Of a stretch of 64,000 nucleotides of DNA, positions 8,731 through 17,876 are shown one piece after another. This stretch comes from AP-15 sp963712825. Its GTDB lineage: Bacteria; Pseudomonadota; Alphaproteobacteria; ATCC43930; CGMCC-115725. The DNA is taken from NCBI GenBank assembly GCA_963712825.1, contig CAVQJP010000012.1:35776-99775 (forward strand), written 5' to 3'. The notes under the pieces are model-generated. The model did no database searches and was not told the origin of the DNA. It saw only the letters and a program-made list of their open reading frames with translations. Numbering within the stretch: position 1 is the stretch's first letter; the number at the start of each line of letters is the position of its first letter. A program made the position numbers and the translations under genes.

Positions 8731-11109
8731 TTACTCCGGCGTCGCCGCGCGGATCGCGCGCCACACCCGTTCGGGGGTGGCCGGCATTTCGACATGGCGC
8801 ACCCCGAGCTCGGCGAGCGCGTCGACAATCGCGTTGACCACGACCGCCAATGCCGGCGTGGTGCCGCCCTCCCCGCCGGAGCGGACGCCGAGCCGGTTGG
8901 TCGGCGCCGGCACTTCGCTGAGCGCCGTCTTGAACAACGGCAAGGTGGTGGCGCGCGGCATCGCGTAATCCATAAAGCTGCCCGCCAGCAGCTGCCCGCT
9001 CCCGCGGTCGTAATGGCATTCCTCGAGCAGCGCCTGGCCGACACCCTGGGCGATCCCGCCATGGGTCTGGCCGTGCAATATCATCGGGTTGATCGCCCGG
9101 CCGACATCGTCGACCGCGGCGTAGCCGATGATTTCGACCGCACCGGTCTCGCCGTCGACCTCGACCTCGCAGATCTGGGTCCCGTAGGGAAAGCTCGCGA
9201 CCGGTAGGATTTGGTCGCAAATCCCGGCGAGCGGCCCCTGCAATTCCGCCGGCAGGTCCGTCCGCGTCGCCGCGGCTGCGGCCACATCGAAGATGCCGAT
9301 TTTACGATCGGTGCCGGCAACGGTAAAGCGGCCGTGCTCGAACTCGATGTCGACCTCGCCGGTTTCGAGCAGAAAGCTCGCGATCTTGCGGCCCTTGTCG
9401 ATGATCTCGTCGGTCGCCTCGCCGATGATCGTCGCCGCCAGCTTCATCGAGCGCCCGGAATGGGAGCCGCCCCCGGCCGCGACCCGTGCGGTGTCGTGGG
9501 CGACATAGACGACGCTGTCGAATGGGACGCCGAGCCATTCGGTCACGAGCTGGGCAAAGCTCGTCTCGTGGCCCTGGCCCGAGGCCATCGTGCCCATGAC
9601 CAGCTCGACCCTGCCGTCGGGCAAAACCGTGATCTCGGTGCGCTCGCGCGGCGCCCCCGACGTGATCTCGACATAATTGGCGATGCCGATGCCGCGATAT
9701 CTGCCGCGCGCGCGGGCTGCGGCACGGCGGCCCGGGAAATCGTCCCAGTCGGCCAGCGCCAGTGCGGTCTCCATCGCCTGGCCGTAGTCGCCGTTGTCAT
9801 AGGTGACGCCGAGCGGGTTGGCGTAGGGCTGCGCCGCGGGCGGGATCATGTTGCGCCGGCGCAATGCCGCGGGATCGATCCCGAGCCGGTCGGCCGCCAG
9901 ATCGACCAGCCGCTCGACGACAAAGATCGCCTCGGGCCGGCCGGCGCTGCGATAGGGGGTCGTCGAAACCGTGTTGGTCAGCGCACCGCGTCCCCGGAAA
10001 TAGCCGACCGGGATGTCGTAGACGTTGGACATCAGGCCGAGGCCCTTTTGCAACGGACCAAAGGCGACGGCATGGCCGCCGAGATTGCTCAGATTGGAGC
10101 CGCGAACCGCCAGGAACTTGCCGTTCTCGTCAAGGGCCAGCTCGGCCGTCACGGTCAGGTCGCGCCCCTGCCAGTCGCTCTGAAACAATTCATGGCGCTC
10201 GCAGGCCCATTTGACCGGCCGGCCGACCTGGCGCGCCGCCCAGGGGAGCACCGCGTATTCCGGGTAGAAGAGATTGCGCGTGCCGAAATTGCCGCCCATG
10301 TCGTGGCACAACACGCGCACCTGCTCGGCCGGCACGCGAAGCACCTCGGCGAGGTCGAGCCGGACCTTCGCCACGCCGCGGCCGCTCCCGGTGTAAAGCG
10401 TGTACTGACCGGTTGCGGCGTCGTATTCGGCGACATTGGTTCGCGGCTCCATCGGCACGCCGGTGACGCGCTGGGCCCAGGTGTCGAGCCGCACCACATG
10501 CGCGGCGCGCGCAAAGGCGGCGGCGGTTGCGGCCTCGTCGCCAAGCTCAATGTCGATGCATAGATTGCCCGGCGCGCTGTCCCACAGAAGAGGCGCGTCC
10601 GGCTTCAGCGCGTCGGCGGCGCGCGTGACCGCCGGCAGCGGCTCATAGGCGATCTCGAGCAATTCGGCGGCGTCCTTGGCGGCGGCGATGGTTTCGGCGA
10701 CGACGACCGCCACCGGCTCGCCGACAAACCGCACCTTGTCCGCCGGCATCGGGAAATGCGCGGTCGCGATCGGGGCAAAGCCGCGGGTTCGCACCTGCAC
10801 GTCGGGCGGAGCCATCAGCGTGGGATTGTGCGGGATCGGGCCGAGCCCGTCGGCTCTGTAGTCGGCCCCGGTCAGCACCGCGAGCACGCCGGGCGCCGCC
10901 AATGCCGCCGTCTTGTTGATACCGACAATCCGGGCATGCGCATGGGGCGAGCGCAGCAGCACCGCGTGCGCCATTCCGGGCACTGCGACATCGTCGCCAA
11001 ATGAGCCGCGGCCGGTCAGCAGCCGGAAATCTTCCTTGCGCCGCACCGGCTGGCCAATCCCGTTCTGGGTGCCGCGCGCGGCCGTCCTGCGGGTCGCTGC
11101 CGTTGTCAT
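8731..11109 (-). CDS. Xanthine dehydrogenase-family molybdopterin-binding large subunit (form II)
   Basis: A 792-residue large subunit of the xanthine oxidase/aldehyde oxidase/CO dehydrogenase family. The N-terminal a/b hammerhead begins at IGQPVRRKEDFRLLTGRGSF. The molybdenum-cofactor core contains DMGGNFGTRN and the active-site loop PYRSAGRPE. The loop is the form II type (AYRGAGR-like), not the AYxCSFR of true CO dehydrogenase, so an aldehyde or N-heterocycle is the likelier substrate class. The catalytic glutamate lies in GVRSGGEGGTTPAL near the C-terminus. Start ATG 11109 follows AGGA. The FAD and 2Fe-2S subunit genes normally beside it are absent from both sides, which is unusual. Confidence 0.92.
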   Translation of the reverse strand: MTTAATRRTAARGTQNGIGQPVRRKEDFRLLTGRGSFGDDVAVPGMAHAVLLRSPHAHARIVGINKTAALAAPGVLAVLTGADYRADGLGPIPHNPTLMAPPDVQVRTRGFAPIATAHFPMPADKVRFVGEPVAVVVAETIAAAKDAAELLEIAYEPLPAVTRAADALKPDAPLLWDSAPGNLCIDIELGDEAATAAAFARAAHVVRLDTWAQRVTGVPMEPRTNVAEYDAATGQYTLYTGSGRGVAKVRLDLAEVLRVPAEQVRVLCHDMGGNFGTRNLFYPEYAVLPWAARQVGRPVKWACERHELFQSDWQGRDLTVTAELALDENGKFLAVRGSNLSNLGGHAVAFGPLQKGLGLMSNVYDIPVGYFRGRGALTNTVSTTPYRSAGRPEAIFVVERLVDLAADRLGIDPAALRRRNMIPPAAQPYANPLGVTYDNGDYGQAMETALALADWDDFPGRRAAARARGRYRGIGIANYVEITSGAPRERTEITVLPDGRVELVMGTMASGQGHETSFAQLVTEWLGVPFDSVVYVAHDTARVAAGGGSHSGRSMKLAATIIGEATDEIIDKGRKIASFLLETGEVDIEFEHGRFTVAGTDRKIGIFDVAAAAATRTDLPAELQGPLAGICDQILPVASFPYGTQICEVEVDGETGAVEIIGYAAVDDVGRAINPMILHGQTHGGIAQGVGQALLEECHYDRGSGQLLAGSFMDYAMPRATTLPLFKTALSEVPAPTNRLGVRSGGEGGTTPALAVVVNAIVDALAELGVRHVEMPATPERVWRAIRAATPE

Positions 11110-11145
11110 CAGCTGGTGTCCTGATCGAGAAGCTGTGCAGATCCC

Positions 11146-11222
11146 CAGCATGTCCATCCCGACGAAGGTCGGGACCCATTTTCGGCCACGGGTACCGGCC
11201 TTCGCCGGTATGAGAAGAGAGA
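11146..11222. repeat. Interspersed hairpin repeat (TCCCGACGAAGGTCGGGAC type)
   Basis: Between two minus-strand genes lie TCCCGACGAAGGTCGGGA and the diverged ACCGGCCTTCGCCGGTATGA. Both form stem-loops in opposite orientation. This is the common intergenic element seen in many proteobacteria, often as paired hairpins about 40 bases apart. I see no T-run. Confidence 0.55.
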
Positions 11223-11264
11223 AGTCGCAGCCACTAAAATCGCATCAACTTGTCGACCACCATA

Positions 11265-12284
11265 CTAGGCATCGGCGATCCGGTACGCCCGGGTGGCGGT
11301 GTCGTGCAGCAGTGCCGCGCGCTCGCCAGCGGTGTAGCCGCGCGACAAGCGCTTGCAGGCGTTGAAGAAGACAGGATGGGAAAACGACACCTTGTCGACC
11401 GGGAAGTTGCTCTCGAACATGCAGCGCGCGGGGCCGAACTGCTCGATGCAGTAGGTCATGATCGGCGCCATCGCCGCCGCTAATTCCTCCGAGCCGATCG
11501 GCTTTGCGCGCGTGTGCCAGTCAAAGCCGAGCCGGGGCATGCCGATGCCGCCGAGCTTCAGGTGGACGTTCGGGCATTGGGCCACCGCCGCGAGGCCGCT
11601 GCGCCATTGCGGCAGCACTTCGTCGTCGCGATTGCCGTAGGGGCCGACCCGCTGCAACCCGCCGAGATGGTTGAGGATGATCGTCAGTTCCGGGATGGCC
11701 CTGGCAAAATCGGCGAGCTGTGGCAATTGCGGAAAGCACACTCCGGTGTCGAGCGACAGCCCCATCCGCGCCAATACCCGCGCTCCGGCACGATAACCCG
11801 GGGTCGCCAGCACGGCTTCCGCCTCGCGGTTGTCGACTTCGGGATGCGGGTCCCAGGTGACGGTATGGCGGATGCCGCGAAAGCGGTTGGGGCTGGCGGC
11901 TTGCAATGCCTGCAATACCGGCTCGACCCGGTCGCCGAGCTTCAGATCGGCGTAGCCGATGATGGCCGCGGCCGCCCGGCACGGGCCATAGAGCCCGGTT
12001 GCGCTGGCGGCGGCGAGACCCTGGACAAACTCGATCTCGCCGACCGGGCGCATCTCCGGCGGCCCATCGGGGCGGTACATCGAGCGCGCCTCGATAAAGA
12101 CCGTCGACCGCAGATTGTGGCCGCAATTGATGTCGGCGGCGAGCTCATGGAGCAGGTAGCGCTGGTAGGGGATGCGCTCGGAGCGGAAGTCCCAGAAGTG
12201 ATGATGCGGATCGCAGATCGGGATGTCCGGCTCCAGGGCCGGCTCCTGGGTCAGCGCCAGCCAGTCGTTTCCGCCATAGGGCAT
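11265..12284 (-). CDS. Amidohydrolase family 2 protein (PDC lactonase-like)
   Basis: A 339-residue metal-dependent TIM-barrel hydrolase of the amidohydrolase 2 family, which includes 2-pyrone-4,6-dicarboxylate lactonase and gluconolactonase-like enzymes. The first-strand metal motif is ICDPHHHFWDF (residues 22-32). Later barrel motifs are GIRHTVTWDP, LTIILNHLGG (His on strand 6) and CMFESNFPVDK (Asp on strand 8). The start at 12284 has GAGGAGG five to six bases upstream. It is divergent from the UxuA-like gene, 91 bases apart. The two may be expressed together from a shared control region to degrade a sugar acid or lactone; that link is inference. Confidence 0.9.
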   Translation of the reverse strand: MPYGGNDWLALTQEPALEPDIPICDPHHHFWDFRSERIPYQRYLLHELAADINCGHNLRSTVFIEARSMYRPDGPPEMRPVGEIEFVQGLAAASATGLYGPCRAAAAIIGYADLKLGDRVEPVLQALQAASPNRFRGIRHTVTWDPHPEVDNREAEAVLATPGYRAGARVLARMGLSLDTGVCFPQLPQLADFARAIPELTIILNHLGGLQRVGPYGNRDDEVLPQWRSGLAAVAQCPNVHLKLGGIGMPRLGFDWHTRAKPIGSEELAAAMAPIMTYCIEQFGPARCMFESNFPVDKVSFSHPVFFNACKRLSRGYTAGERAALLHDTATRAYRIADA

Positions 12285-12375
12285 CGGAACCTCCTCGATC
12301 GGCTTGCTTCATCCAGCCGTGGGGGACAGCATAGGGCGGCCCTGCAATCGACGAAAGATAACGGGAGGCGGCTCG

Positions 12376-13350
12376 ATGCATGTCGGGACCCAGATCAGGC
12401 CGCGCGACGACAGTGACTACCGGGTGTGGGCCCAGCTCGGCGTCACGCACGTCTGCGTCGACCCACCCGGCAACCCGCATCACTGGAGCCTCGACGACCT
12501 GAAGCGCCATCGCGAGCATGTCGAGTCGTTCGGTCTGTCGCTCGACATGGTGCAATTGCCGATGTCGTCGGCGCCGATCGAAAAGCAGCAGAGCCCGCAT
12601 ATCCTGCTGGGGAAGGAGCCCGAGCGGCAGCGCGAGATCGACAGCATCTGTGCGTTGATCGAGCGGCTCGCGGCGGCCGGCATCCCGGCGGCGAAATACA
12701 ATCTGACGATCGTCGGCATTCCCCGCACCGAACGCGAGCCGGGGCGTGGCGGGTCGCTGAACGCCGCCTTTCGCTGGAGCCGCGCCGACCAGAACGCACC
12801 GCCGACCGCGGCCGGCGTCGTCTCCGAGGACGAGTATTGGGAGCGGATCGACCATTTTCTTGCCGCGGTGGTGCCGGTCGCGACCGCCGCCAAGGTGCGC
12901 CTCGCCTGTCACCCGCAGGACCCCTACACCCCGCCCGGCTGGCGCGGCGTCACCAGCGTGCTCGGCACCGTCGACGGGCTGCAGCGCTTTGTGGCGATGC
13001 ATGAAAGCCCCTATCACGGGCTCAATTTCTGCCAGGGCACCGTCTGCGAGATGCTCGACGACCCGGCGCATGAGATTTTCGACGTGATCCGCTGGTTTGG
13101 CGAGCGCGGCAAGCTGTTCAATGTCCACTTTCGCAACATCAAGGGGCGCCGGCTCGATTTCGTCGAGGCGTTTCCCGACGAGGGCGACATCGACATGGCG
13201 CGCGCGATCGCGGCTTACCGCGATGTCGGCTACCAGTACATGCTGATGCCGGACCACGTGCCGCGGATCGACGGCCGCGACCCGTCGGGTGTCGCGTTCG
13301 CCTATTGCTACGGCTACATCCAGGCGCTGCTCGACGCGAGTGTCAGATGA
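12376..13350 (+). CDS. TIM-barrel protein of the mannonate dehydratase (UxuA) family
   Basis: A 324-residue protein of the UxuA-like xylose-isomerase superfamily. Family features include MHVGTQIRPRDDSDY and the substrate-side run VRLACHPQDPYTPPGWRGV. LNFCQGTVCEM carries a conserved cysteine, LFNVHFRNIKGR the barrel histidine, and YQYMLMPDHVPRIDGRDPSG the late loop. True mannonate dehydratase is about 390 residues and turns D-mannonate into 2-keto-3-deoxygluconate. This one is shorter, so the substrate may differ. The start at 12376 has GGGAGG upstream. Its 3' end overlaps the convergent CoA-transferase gene by eight bases. Confidence 0.85.
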   Translation: MHVGTQIRPRDDSDYRVWAQLGVTHVCVDPPGNPHHWSLDDLKRHREHVESFGLSLDMVQLPMSSAPIEKQQSPHILLGKEPERQREIDSICALIERLAAAGIPAAKYNLTIVGIPRTEREPGRGGSLNAAFRWSRADQNAPPTAAGVVSEDEYWERIDHFLAAVVPVATAAKVRLACHPQDPYTPPGWRGVTSVLGTVDGLQRFVAMHESPYHGLNFCQGTVCEMLDDPAHEIFDVIRWFGERGKLFNVHFRNIKGRRLDFVEAFPDEGDIDMARAIAAYRDVGYQYMLMPDHVPRIDGRDPSGVAFAYCYGYIQALLDASVR

Positions 13351-15970
13351 CGCCCTCCTCCGCCAGCCGCTCGACCTCGCTCGGACTGCGGCCGAGCAAT
13401 TCGGTCAACACCCACATATTGTCCTCGCCATAGCAGGGTGCGCCGCGGTTGGTCGGGCCGCCGATATAGGCCGGGGTCCGGCTCAGCTTCATCGGCAATT
13501 CATAGATCGGCCAGGTGCCGATCTTGGTGCCGGTGACCTCGGTCAGCCATTTGAGGCGGCGCAATTGCGGGTCGCCGTCGACGCGGTCCTCGGCGTTCTG
13601 GCAGACCCCGGCCGGCACCCCGGCCTTTTGCAATTTCATCATGCAGTCGTGGCGGTCCTGCGTCAGCGTCCACGCCTCGATCGTGAGATCGAGCGCATCC
13701 TGATGGGTCAGCCGCTGCTCCAATGTGGCGAACCGGGGGTCGTCGAGCCATTTACCATGCTCGGCCGCCCGCGCCAAGGCATGCCATTCGTCATCGGTGA
13801 AGCAGGCAATCGCGATCCAGCGGTCCTTGCCTTGGCAACGGTAGGCGCCGTGGGGTGCGGCTGGCTTGTACGGCGAGCGGTTGCCGTAGCGGCGGAATTC
13901 GCGCCCGTTGGCCGACCAGTCGAGGATCGTCGCACCAGTCAGGAAAATGCCGGACTCGCATTGCGAGGCGTCGATCCATTGGCCCTCGCCGGTGCGCTCG
14001 CGGTGGTAGATCGCACCCAACAGCGCCAGCGCATAGCCATAGGCGCCCATCCAGTCGAGATAGGAATAGCCCCAGCCGACCGGCATCGCCGGCTCGGGCA
14101 GGCCCGACATCTCGGCCTGGCCGCCAAACGCCGCCGCGACCGGCCCGACGGTGCGCATCCGCCCGTAGGTGCCGTTGGCCCCCATCCCCGATTGCTGGAT
14201 GTAGATGATGTCGGGCCGGATCGACTTCAGCACGTCATAGCCGAGCCCGAGGCGCTGCAACACGCCGGGCGAAAAACCCTCGGCCACCACGTCGCAGATG
14301 CGGACCATGTCCTTGGCGATCTCGAGCCCCTTCGGATGCCGGATGTTCAGCGAGATGCCGCGCTTGCCGGCATTCTTGTTGTTGAACTGGCCGCCCATGT
14401 CGGAGTCGCGCACGCCGGGCAATGGACCCGTCGCGGCATCGCGCGCGGCGCGGCCGCCGACCGGCGCCATTGCCGCGAGCCTCGTATCGGGATTGTCCTT
14501 CCATTCGACCTTGAAGCTCTCCGCCCCCATTGCCGCCAGAAACCGGGTGCCGCCGGCCGAAGCCAGAAACCAGGCGAAGTCGAAAATCCGGATCCCTTGC
14601 AGCGGAAAGGGCTTGTCGTGCATTGCCGAGAGCCGCGGGTTCTCGACCGGGCGGGGTTGCGCCGGGACGCTCGGGCGGCGCCCCGCATTACCCAGAACCG
14701 CTTCGGTGTCCTCGCCCAGGAGCGGCGCGCGCCGGCCGACCTGCCAACTCGTCCTGGTGGCGAGCCATTTGCTGGTCGGATAGCGAAACGATCGGCCGAG
14801 CTCCGGATGCTCGACATCGGCAAAGGTCTTGCGCACGAGCCAATGCTCGTCGAGCGCGTTCTCGTGCGGCTTGCGCAACGGCGCCCACAACAGGCCGGCA
14901 TCCTGCGCCTCGCGCCACGGCATGTCCTTGTAGGTCCAGGCGCGCACAAAGCGCTGCACCACGTCGAGCATGTGCGCCCGCGCCTCGTCGCTGCCTGCCG
15001 TCCCCGGCACCTGCCGCGCCCGCAGATCGGCGTCGGGCGGCGGCGGCTGCAGATCGGCCTGCGCACCGTATTTCGACAGCAATGGCACGAGGTTCTTCAG
15101 GTCGCGCGCGCCCATGCCGTGGGTGATAAACCAACGCCCGTCCTTGGTGTGGGCGATACCGGGCGAATGGTTCGGGGTTTCCGACGAATGCCGGCAGGCG
15201 AGCCGCCACAGCGGCACCCGCCGCATGACCCAGTACATGATGTCCTGCTCGGGGTTCTTCGACACCGCCTCGTGGATCGCCACCGCGACGTCCTGGCCCT
15301 CGCCGCTGCGCTCGCGGTGGATCAGCGCCGCGATGATGCCGGTCGCCAATTGCTCGCCGGCGATGTGGTAGGCGTGCCAGATCTGCGGGGCGATCGGCGG
15401 CGTGTCGTATTCGAGGTTGGGGTCGGGATCGTAGCCGCAATTCATCATGATCCCGCCGAGCGCCAGATGGATCAGGTCCGACCCCTTGAAATCCCGCCAC
15501 GGCCCGTCGTCGCCAAACGGGGTCATCCGCGCCGTCACCAGCGCCGGGAACCGCGCGTTGAGCGCCGGGCGATCAAGCCCCAGCGCCTCGTTCAGCGCGC
15601 CGCAGCTCGCGTCGAGCAGGATGTCGGCGCCGCCGAGCAGGCCCAGCAGATGCTCGCGCCCGGCCCCTTCCCGCAGATCGAGCACCACCGACTTCTTGTT
15701 ACGGTTGTAGTTCCAGAAGAACAGCGAGCGTTCGCGCCCCGGCTGGTCATCGAGAAACGGCCCGATGCGCCTTGTGGCGTTGCCTTCGGGCGGCTCGATC
15801 TTGATCACCTCGGCGCCGAGCCCGGCGAGCAGCAGACCGGCATATTCGGCGCGCTCGTCGGCGATCTCGATTACCCGGAGGCCGGCGAGCATGCCCGGTC
15901 CGGCATTCCCCATCATCTCGCCCGGCCCGGTCGACAAAGAGCTTGGCGCGATCCCGGCTTGCTCTGCCAC
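13343..15970 (-). CDS. Two-domain fused CaiB/BaiF (family III) CoA-transferase
   Basis: An 875-residue protein made of two family III CoA-transferase domains (about residues 20-440 and 455-875). Each starts with the Rossmann-like motif (GLRVIEIADERAEYAGLLLAG; GIRIFDFAWFLASAGGTR). The N-terminal half keeps the catalytic aspartate, Asp165 in FKGSDLIHLALGG. In the matching stretch of the C-terminal half, TVGPVAAAFGG, the position is glycine (about residue 609). Family enzymes move CoA between carboxylic acids by way of an aspartyl anhydride. The start is the GTG at 15970 with AAAGGAG five bases upstream; the frame stays open 96 codons further but has no better site. BbsEF-type enzymes split such a pair into two proteins, only one with the aspartate; this looks like a fused version. 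Confidence 0.9.
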   Translation of the reverse strand: MAEQAGIAPSSLSTGPGEMMGNAGPGMLAGLRVIEIADERAEYAGLLLAGLGAEVIKIEPPEGNATRRIGPFLDDQPGRERSLFFWNYNRNKKSVVLDLREGAGREHLLGLLGGADILLDASCGALNEALGLDRPALNARFPALVTARMTPFGDDGPWRDFKGSDLIHLALGGIMMNCGYDPDPNLEYDTPPIAPQIWHAYHIAGEQLATGIIAALIHRERSGEGQDVAVAIHEAVSKNPEQDIMYWVMRRVPLWRLACRHSSETPNHSPGIAHTKDGRWFITHGMGARDLKNLVPLLSKYGAQADLQPPPPDADLRARQVPGTAGSDEARAHMLDVVQRFVRAWTYKDMPWREAQDAGLLWAPLRKPHENALDEHWLVRKTFADVEHPELGRSFRYPTSKWLATRTSWQVGRRAPLLGEDTEAVLGNAGRRPSVPAQPRPVENPRLSAMHDKPFPLQGIRIFDFAWFLASAGGTRFLAAMGAESFKVEWKDNPDTRLAAMAPVGGRAARDAATGPLPGVRDSDMGGQFNNKNAGKRGISLNIRHPKGLEIAKDMVRICDVVAEGFSPGVLQRLGLGYDVLKSIRPDIIYIQQSGMGANGTYGRMRTVGPVAAAFGGQAEMSGLPEPAMPVGWGYSYLDWMGAYGYALALLGAIYHRERTGEGQWIDASQCESGIFLTGATILDWSANGREFRRYGNRSPYKPAAPHGAYRCQGKDRWIAIACFTDDEWHALARAAEHGKWLDDPRFATLEQRLTHQDALDLTIEAWTLTQDRHDCMMKLQKAGVPAGVCQNAEDRVDGDPQLRRLKWLTEVTGTKIGTWPIYELPMKLSRTPAYIGGPTNRGAPCYGEDNMWVLTELLGRSPSEVERLAEEGVI

Positions 15971-16372
15971 GGCGTTCTCCTTTGCATCGAGCTGGGTCAA
16001 ATCGACCTGGGCTTCCCCCGAAAACGGAGAGAGGATACTCCCGCCCGAGCCGACGCGGTCAAGCCCAGGGTCCGGCTCGCCGGCCCAGCGGCTTCGGACA
16101 TCGCGGCCGCGGAAATCTGCGCCTGACCGGGTTCCGCTGTCGGAGACGGCGAACGATGCTGGCACGATCGGGCGGGCATACCGAATTAGAGGCGCCGGCC
16201 CAGGGTCGAGCCTGCCAAGGATCTGGTAAAGAACGATTATTACACCCGGCTCCCGCAAATACGCCTGACAGGCGATGCGACAGGTTCTCCAGTCGCAACA
16301 GCGGCGGGTGGCGCATGCGCTATACCCCCTCTACGGCTATCGGTAATATGAGCGTCGGATTCGGAGGAGCTC
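15971..16372. other. Divergent intergenic region, no gene seen
   Basis: This 402-base gap separates the divergent CoA-transferase and flavin reductase genes, so it should hold both promoters. The minus-strand frame of the CoA-transferase stays open through much of it, but its codon content and lack of family similarity argue against coding. The last 60 bases are less GC-rich and include the GGAGGAGCTC ribosome site of the reductase. I find no clear operator. Confidence 0.5.
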
Positions 16373-17773
16373 ATGTCACAGCCGGAACCGGTTGAAGTTT
16401 TGGTCCTTGGCAGCGGATTTGGCGGCAAGCTGCTCGCGTGGCATATGGCGCAATCGGGGCGGCGTACCGCCGTCGTGGAGCGCCGGTGGATCGGCGGCTC
16501 CTGTCCCAACATCGCCTGCCTGCCCAGCAAGAACGAGATTTGGAGCGCCCGGATCGCGCACTTGGCGCATCACGCGTCAGAGTTCGGTACGGTGACCGGC
16601 CCTGCCGCGACCGACATGGCGAAGGTTCGCCAGCGCAAGCGCGACATGGTCGACGCCGAGATTGCCCTGCATTTGCGCAACTACAAGACCAGCGGGGCCG
16701 AGCTGATCATGGGGACCGGCCGCTTTGTGGCCCCGAAGACCCTCGAGGTGCGGCTGAACGATGGCGTCACGCGGACGCTGGCCGGCGACCAGGTTTTCCT
16801 CGACCTCGGAACGCACGCAGCGATCCCCAATGTCCCGGGGCTCGAGGCGGCGCGGCCGCTGACCCACATCGAGGCGCTCGAGCTCGATTACCTGCCCGCG
16901 CATCTGATCGTGCTCGGGGGCGGCTATGTCGGCCTCGAATTGGCCCAGGCTTATCGTCGTTTCGGCAGCCGGGTGACGGTTGTCGAGCAGGGGGGTCAAC
17001 TGGTGAGCCGCGAGGATCCCGACGTCGCAGCGGAAGTGCAGCGAATCCTCAGGGACGAAGGCATTCAAATCCTGGCGGGAGCCGAGTCCCTCGACGTGCA
17101 TGGCCGATCCGGCGAGGAAGTTACCCTTCGGGTGCGCGCGTCCTCCAACGAGCAGCAGATCGCCGGCAGCGACATACTGGTTGCGGCGGGCCGCATTCCG
17201 AACACCGCCGGGATCGGGCTTGAGGAGGCCGGCGTCGAATTGGACGGCCACGGCTATATTCGTGTCAATGAGCGGCTGGAGGCGACGGCGCCCGGTGTTT
17301 GGGCGATTGGCGAATGCGCCGGAAGCCCGCAGTTCACCCACGTCTCGATCGACGACTTTCGGATCATCCGGGACAATCTGGCTGGAGGGAACCGCAGCAC
17401 GCGCGATCGGCTGGTTCCATACTGCATGTTCACCGAACCGCCGCTGGCACATGTCGGACTGAGCGAAGGCGAAGCGCAGCACCGCGGCATCGCGACGCGG
17501 GTTGCGAAATTGCCGATGAATGCCGTACGGCGGACCGCGACGACCGGCGAAACGCAAGGGTTTATGAAGGTTCTCGTCGGCGCGGGCGACGACCGAATTC
17601 TCGGCTTCACGATGATCGGCGCCGAGGCCGGAGAAGTCATGGCCACGGTGCAGACGGCGATGCTGGCGGATTTGCCCTATGTGAGGCTGCGCGACGCCAT
17701 TCTGGCGCACCCGACAATGGCGGAGGGATTGGGTTCGCTGTTCGAGAATGTACCGCCGCGATCCGCGAGCTGA
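16373..17773 (+). CDS. FAD/NAD(P) disulfide-type oxidoreductase (mercuric reductase/DLDH-like)
   Basis: A 466-residue pyridine nucleotide-disulfide oxidoreductase. The FAD-binding motif is VLGSGFGGKLLAWHMA. The redox disulfide is Cys44/Cys49 in GGSCPNIACLPSK. The NAD(P) Rossmann motif is LGGGYVGLELAQAYRRFG near 180. AIGECAGSPQFTHVSIDD is the second FAD motif, and the dimer-contributed His446/Glu451 pair is in LAHPTMAEGL. All catalytic parts are intact. GGSCPN in place of GGTCLN and the unusual Ala before the second Cys point to an uncharacterised branch beside mercuric reductase and soluble transhydrogenase. No N-terminal HMA domain or mer genes are nearby, so mercury is unlikely. The ribosome site GGAGG precedes ATG 16373. 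Confidence 0.9.
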   Translation: MSQPEPVEVLVLGSGFGGKLLAWHMAQSGRRTAVVERRWIGGSCPNIACLPSKNEIWSARIAHLAHHASEFGTVTGPAATDMAKVRQRKRDMVDAEIALHLRNYKTSGAELIMGTGRFVAPKTLEVRLNDGVTRTLAGDQVFLDLGTHAAIPNVPGLEAARPLTHIEALELDYLPAHLIVLGGGYVGLELAQAYRRFGSRVTVVEQGGQLVSREDPDVAAEVQRILRDEGIQILAGAESLDVHGRSGEEVTLRVRASSNEQQIAGSDILVAAGRIPNTAGIGLEEAGVELDGHGYIRVNERLEATAPGVWAIGECAGSPQFTHVSIDDFRIIRDNLAGGNRSTRDRLVPYCMFTEPPLAHVGLSEGEAQHRGIATRVAKLPMNAVRRTATTGETQGFMKVLVGAGDDRILGFTMIGAEAGEVMATVQTAMLADLPYVRLRDAILAHPTMAEGLGSLFENVPPRSAS

Positions 17774-17876
17774 GCGTGGTCGTCAACCAGCCCCGCTCGG
17801 GTTGGATGCGAAATGACGAAGGACCGGAGTCGACACCCCGGTCAGCCGGCGCGACGGCGGCGACAGCCGCCCCCGG

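Noticed and set aside
8731..11109. Aerobic carbon monoxide dehydrogenase CoxL
   Set aside because: The active-site loop is PYRSAGRPE, not AYxCSFR, and coxM/coxS are missing.
13289..16126. Plus-strand open frame of about 945 codons opposite the fused CoA-transferase
   Set aside because: No recognisable motif, while the minus strand encodes two clear CoA-transferase domains with a good ribosome site.
16373..17773. Mercuric reductase
   Set aside because: The CxxxxC and His/Glu catalytic parts fit the wider family, but the C-terminal vicinal cysteines, an HMA domain and mer neighbours are absent.
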